This document shows positions 61,583-64,000 of a DNA stretch of 64,000 bases, in pieces. Position 1 is the first letter of the stretch; every line of letters begins with the position of its first letter. The position numbers were made by a program, and so were the translations under genes. The notes beneath the pieces are model-generated. The model searched no databases, was not told the origin of the DNA, and was given only the letters and a program-made list of their open reading frames with translations. The stretch is from the NCBI GenBank assembly GCA_021155965.1, contig JAJNBJ010000006.1:98115-162114 (forward strand), given 5' to 3'. This stretch comes from Flavipsychrobacter sp. Lineage in GTDB: Bacteria; Bacteroidota; Bacteroidia; Chitinophagales; Chitinophagaceae.

Positions 61583-62248
61583 ATGCAACACTTATTAGAC
61601 TTATTCCATAACCTTACAAACGCTGAATGGATAAACGCACATTACGGGTTATATCTTGTAATGTTTATAATATTTGCTGAAACAGGGCTTTTTGTAGGCT
61701 TTTTTCTTCCAGGTGACTCTTTGTTGTTTGTGAGCGGTATGATCATATCAGAGTCGCATTCCCCCTTTCAGAGCCCCTTCCTGAACCTGATATATTGGAT
61801 AGTTCTTTTATCTGTGGCAGGTATATTGGGCAATTTTGTGGGGTATTGGTTTGGTAATAAGTCGGGCCATATGCTGATGAAGCGGAAGGATTCGTTCCTT
61901 TTCAAGAAAAAACACCTGATACAGGCCCACGATTTTTATGAGCGTAAGGGCGGTATAGCCATTTTGCTTGCCCGTTTTCTGCCTATCGTGCGCACATTCG
62001 CTCCTATTGTTGGGGGTATGGTGGACATGAATTATAAAAAATTCGTTACCTATAACATAATGGGTTGCCTGGCATGGGTCATTAGTATGACAGCCATCGG
62101 GTATATACTAGGCGAAAATGTGTGGGTAAAGGAAAACCTCGAGAAGATCGTGATTGCTGTTATCGTTATCACTACAGGCCCTGTGCTGCTGAAAATGATC
62201 TTTGGCAAAAAGAAGCCTTCGGCTATAGAGACTGACCCCGGCAATTAA
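61583..62248 (+). CDS. DedA family membrane protein
   Basis: 221 residues with five or more helices. The DedA/SNARE-associated motifs are GLFVGFFLPGDSLLFVSG, where E and PGDS are key, and ARFLPIVRTFAPIVGGM, with the essential arginine. A GNFVGYWFGNKSGHMLMKRKDSFLFKKKHL stretch precedes the latter. The family acts as lipid scramblases or undecaprenyl-phosphate flippases. The next gene starts six bases after its end. Confidence 0.92.
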   Translation: MQHLLDLFHNLTNAEWINAHYGLYLVMFIIFAETGLFVGFFLPGDSLLFVSGMIISESHSPFQSPFLNLIYWIVLLSVAGILGNFVGYWFGNKSGHMLMKRKDSFLFKKKHLIQAHDFYERKGGIAILLARFLPIVRTFAPIVGGMVDMNYKKFVTYNIMGCLAWVISMTAIGYILGENVWVKENLEKIVIAVIVITTGPVLLKMIFGKKKPSAIETDPGN

Positions 62249-62254
62249 ATAAAT

Positions 62255-63484
62255 ATGCAACAGCAAAAAAGCATAGGCATCCTCAGTATCCCTGTATTGG
62301 TAGCTGCCCTTGGCTACTTTGTGGATATCTACGACCTTCTGCTCTTCGGTATGATACGCGACAGCAGCCTGCGCGACCTTGGCCTGGGTTGGGATGAAGC
62401 TGTAAGCGTTGGCCTGGATATTATGGGCATACAAATGTTTGGCCTGCTTATAGGTGGTATTTGCTGGGGTATAATGGGCGACAAAAAAGGCCGGTTGAGT
62501 GTATTGTTCGGTTCAATAATATTATATTCTTTGGCTAATGCAGCCAATGGCCTCGTACAAACCATACCCCAGTATAAATTGTGCAGGTTCATAGCCGGTA
62601 TAGGACTGGCGGGGGAATTGGGTGCGGGTATCACATTGGTAAGTGAACTCATCTCGAAAGAAAAAAGAGGTATTGCGACTTCATTCGTTGCAGGGGTAGG
62701 GTTGACGGGTGCTGTTGCTGCTTATTTTATATCAAGGGCAGTGAACGACTGGAGGATGTGCTTTTATATAGGTGGCGGATTGGGCGTTTTATTACTGTTG
62801 CTGCGCGTAAGTGTTTTTGAGTCGGGTATGTACACGAGCCTGAAACAAAAAGCTGAGGTGCAGCGGGGTAACTTCCTGATGTTCTTTACCAATGGCAAGC
62901 GATTTAAAAAATACCTGTTAGCTATACTCATAGGGCTGCCAACCTGGTATGTGATAGGCCTGCTTGTACAAGTATCTGACAAATTCGGTAAGGAGCTGGG
63001 GGTACAGGGGAAGATAGATCCCGGCAAGTCGGTGATGTATGCTTATGTAGCTATTGCTGCTGCAGACATACTGATAGGCTTAGTGAGCCAGTGGCTAAAA
63101 AGCCGTAAAAAGGCCCTGTACATTTTTTATATGATCACCATTGCCGGTATTATTCTTTACTTCACCCAAAGTGGTGGTACCGCAGATGGCATGTATGCTA
63201 TATGCGCTATACTGGGCTTTGGCACCGGTTTCTGGGCATTATTTGTAACCATGGCTGCAGAGCATTTTGGTACAAACCTTCGTGCCACAGCCGCTACAAC
63301 CGTGCCCAATATGGTGCGTGGTGCGCTGCCGGGTATTACTTACCTGTTCAAGTGGTTTGTCCCCATGTTTGGGTTTGTGCAGGCAGGCGCTATTACGGGG
63401 ACGATAGTAATGCTGATAAGCTGTGTTGCCGTATTTATGACCGAGGAGACCTTTGGGAAGGATTTGAATTTTTTTGAGGAATAG
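62255..63484 (+). CDS. MFS transporter
   Basis: 409 residues with twelve helices. The loop after TM2 has GDKKGRLSVLFGS, the standard MFS GxxxDRxGRR-type motif, and TM4-5 reads CRFIAGIGLAGELGAGITLVSELISKEKRG, a segment typical of the sugar/metabolite-proton symporters. Near the end it has HFGTNLRATAATTVPNMVRGALP. The substrate is unknown. It is close to DedA (six-base gap) and may share its transcript. Confidence 0.9.
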   Translation: MQQQKSIGILSIPVLVAALGYFVDIYDLLLFGMIRDSSLRDLGLGWDEAVSVGLDIMGIQMFGLLIGGICWGIMGDKKGRLSVLFGSIILYSLANAANGLVQTIPQYKLCRFIAGIGLAGELGAGITLVSELISKEKRGIATSFVAGVGLTGAVAAYFISRAVNDWRMCFYIGGGLGVLLLLLRVSVFESGMYTSLKQKAEVQRGNFLMFFTNGKRFKKYLLAILIGLPTWYVIGLLVQVSDKFGKELGVQGKIDPGKSVMYAYVAIAAADILIGLVSQWLKSRKKALYIFYMITIAGIILYFTQSGGTADGMYAICAILGFGTGFWALFVTMAAEHFGTNLRATAATTVPNMVRGALPGITYLFKWFVPMFGFVQAGAITGTIVMLISCVAVFMTEETFGKDLNFFEE

Positions 63485-63507
63485 TGTGCTTTGGGTAGAT
63501 AATATAT

Positions 63508-63849
63508 ATGCAGGGTCGAATAGATATCGCTGTTAGTTTCTTAAAGGATGGAAAATCTTTTAAAGTTGATGATCTGTTATTGAGCTTGAATGAAGCAAAT
63601 GGCGTTGAAGTTACTGGTTGGTCTCAATACACTAATATTCAGAACGTCAGCAAGCAAATAGCTTTAAATGAATTGCAGGAAATCAAACTATTGTTTACTC
63701 AAATGCTCGACTTTTCCACTGAATTAACAAACTTTGTTGAAGGCCGACCGATAATATTTAACCTATGTCTTGATGACTATGGCAAAGCATCTCTTGGAAT
63801 TTGCTCGGAGAAAGATGGGGTGGTAATATGGGGTAGTTTGATATCGTAA
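63508..63849 (+). CDS. Hypothetical protein
   Basis: 113 residues, cytoplasmic, not recognised. It has an N-terminal mixed segment (RIDIAVSFLKDGKSFKVDDLLLSL) and a central helix (LNELQEIKLLFTQMLDFSTELTNFVEG) with beta-rich ends (PIIFNLCLDDYGKASLGICSEKDGVVIWGS). The size and composition resemble small immunity-type proteins, but that is a guess. It starts 23 bases after the MFS gene. Nothing is seen in the last 150 bp. Confidence 0.6.
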   Translation: MQGRIDIAVSFLKDGKSFKVDDLLLSLNEANGVEVTGWSQYTNIQNVSKQIALNELQEIKLLFTQMLDFSTELTNFVEGRPIIFNLCLDDYGKASLGICSEKDGVVIWGSLIS

Positions 63850-64000
63850 CGATGGTCTCCACGGCATAGCCTATGTGAGGCGCAGACTTAGCATCAATCA
63901 GAAATGTCATGGTGAGAATCAATTTGGTTGCACCACAATCATAAAGAAAATGACAAGTTAGACGGATATTTGAAAAAAAATAGCCTAAGGCAGCATAGCA

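Noticed and set aside
63850..64000. Possible gene or RNA at the right end
   Set aside because: No open frame, hairpin or motif was seen in these 150 bp.

Overview
The window is chromosomal DNA of a member of the Bacteroidota, most likely a Chitinophagaceae-type bacterium. The support is: three large exported proteins with type IX secretion (T9SS) C-terminal domains, promoters of the TTTG / TAnnTTTG type, few Shine-Dalgarno sequences, GH3-family and DUF6600 proteins, and AT-rich intergenic DNA with short dispersed palindromes. No rRNA, tRNA or CRISPR array was seen.

Layout. 1-3.7 kb: the start of an agmatinase-family gene, then a tight leftward operon (unknown soluble protein, 7-TM protein, small histidine kinase, LuxR-type regulator) whose upstream region carries a cluster of ACGGTAT palindromes. 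3.8-10 kb: GH3-family adenylating enzyme, a YdfG-like reductase, a RelE/ParE-type toxin-antitoxin pair whose toxin end looks frameshifted, then a rightward run of thioesterase, cinA, aroK, DUF423 and ogt. 10-25 kb: DUF763, a polytopic membrane protein, lpdA, a VapBC pair set between two near-identical terminators, LUD protein, ftsH-rsfS, birA, DUF72, DUF1801, a methyltransferase, a TPR-adenylate cyclase and two redox-type proteins. 25-32 kb: fabG, fabH, a DUF6580 membrane protein, acyl-CoA dehydrogenase, a Zn peptidase, an outer-membrane barrel and a T9SS type B protein.

32.3-35.3 kb is the most unusual part. Two diverged copies of a sequence of about 170 bp, each containing several GGTATAATTATACC-type palindromes, lie in opposite orientation and bound about 3 kb. 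Inside are dispersed repeat hairpins, a broken outer-membrane-protein gene, a palindromic ACGGTACTG operator-like site and a lone HTH gene resembling a phage small terminase. This is the best candidate for an undescribed mobile or domesticated element.

35.4-52 kb: a glycosyltransferase fused to a degenerate sugar-phosphate transferase, SRPBCC/GyrI protein, NHL-repeat T9SS protein, rlmN, PhzF, a divergent Nramp-like transporter, an 1874-residue subtilase, and a DUF6600 protein with a 57-bp tandem repeat coding for a Q/R-rich tail. 53-58 kb: an AT-rich restriction-modification island (5-methylcytosine methyltransferase, Eco47II-like endonuclease, Vsr), next to a Y-family polymerase followed by a PA0069-like radical SAM protein. 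58-64 kb: a TPR membrane protein, a PaaK-like ligase, DedA, an MFS transporter and a small unknown gene.

Common threads: several nucleic-acid proteins here (Ogt, DUF763, radical SAM, Y-polymerase) carry sequences resembling the beta-clamp binding pentapeptide, three of them exactly at the C-terminus.
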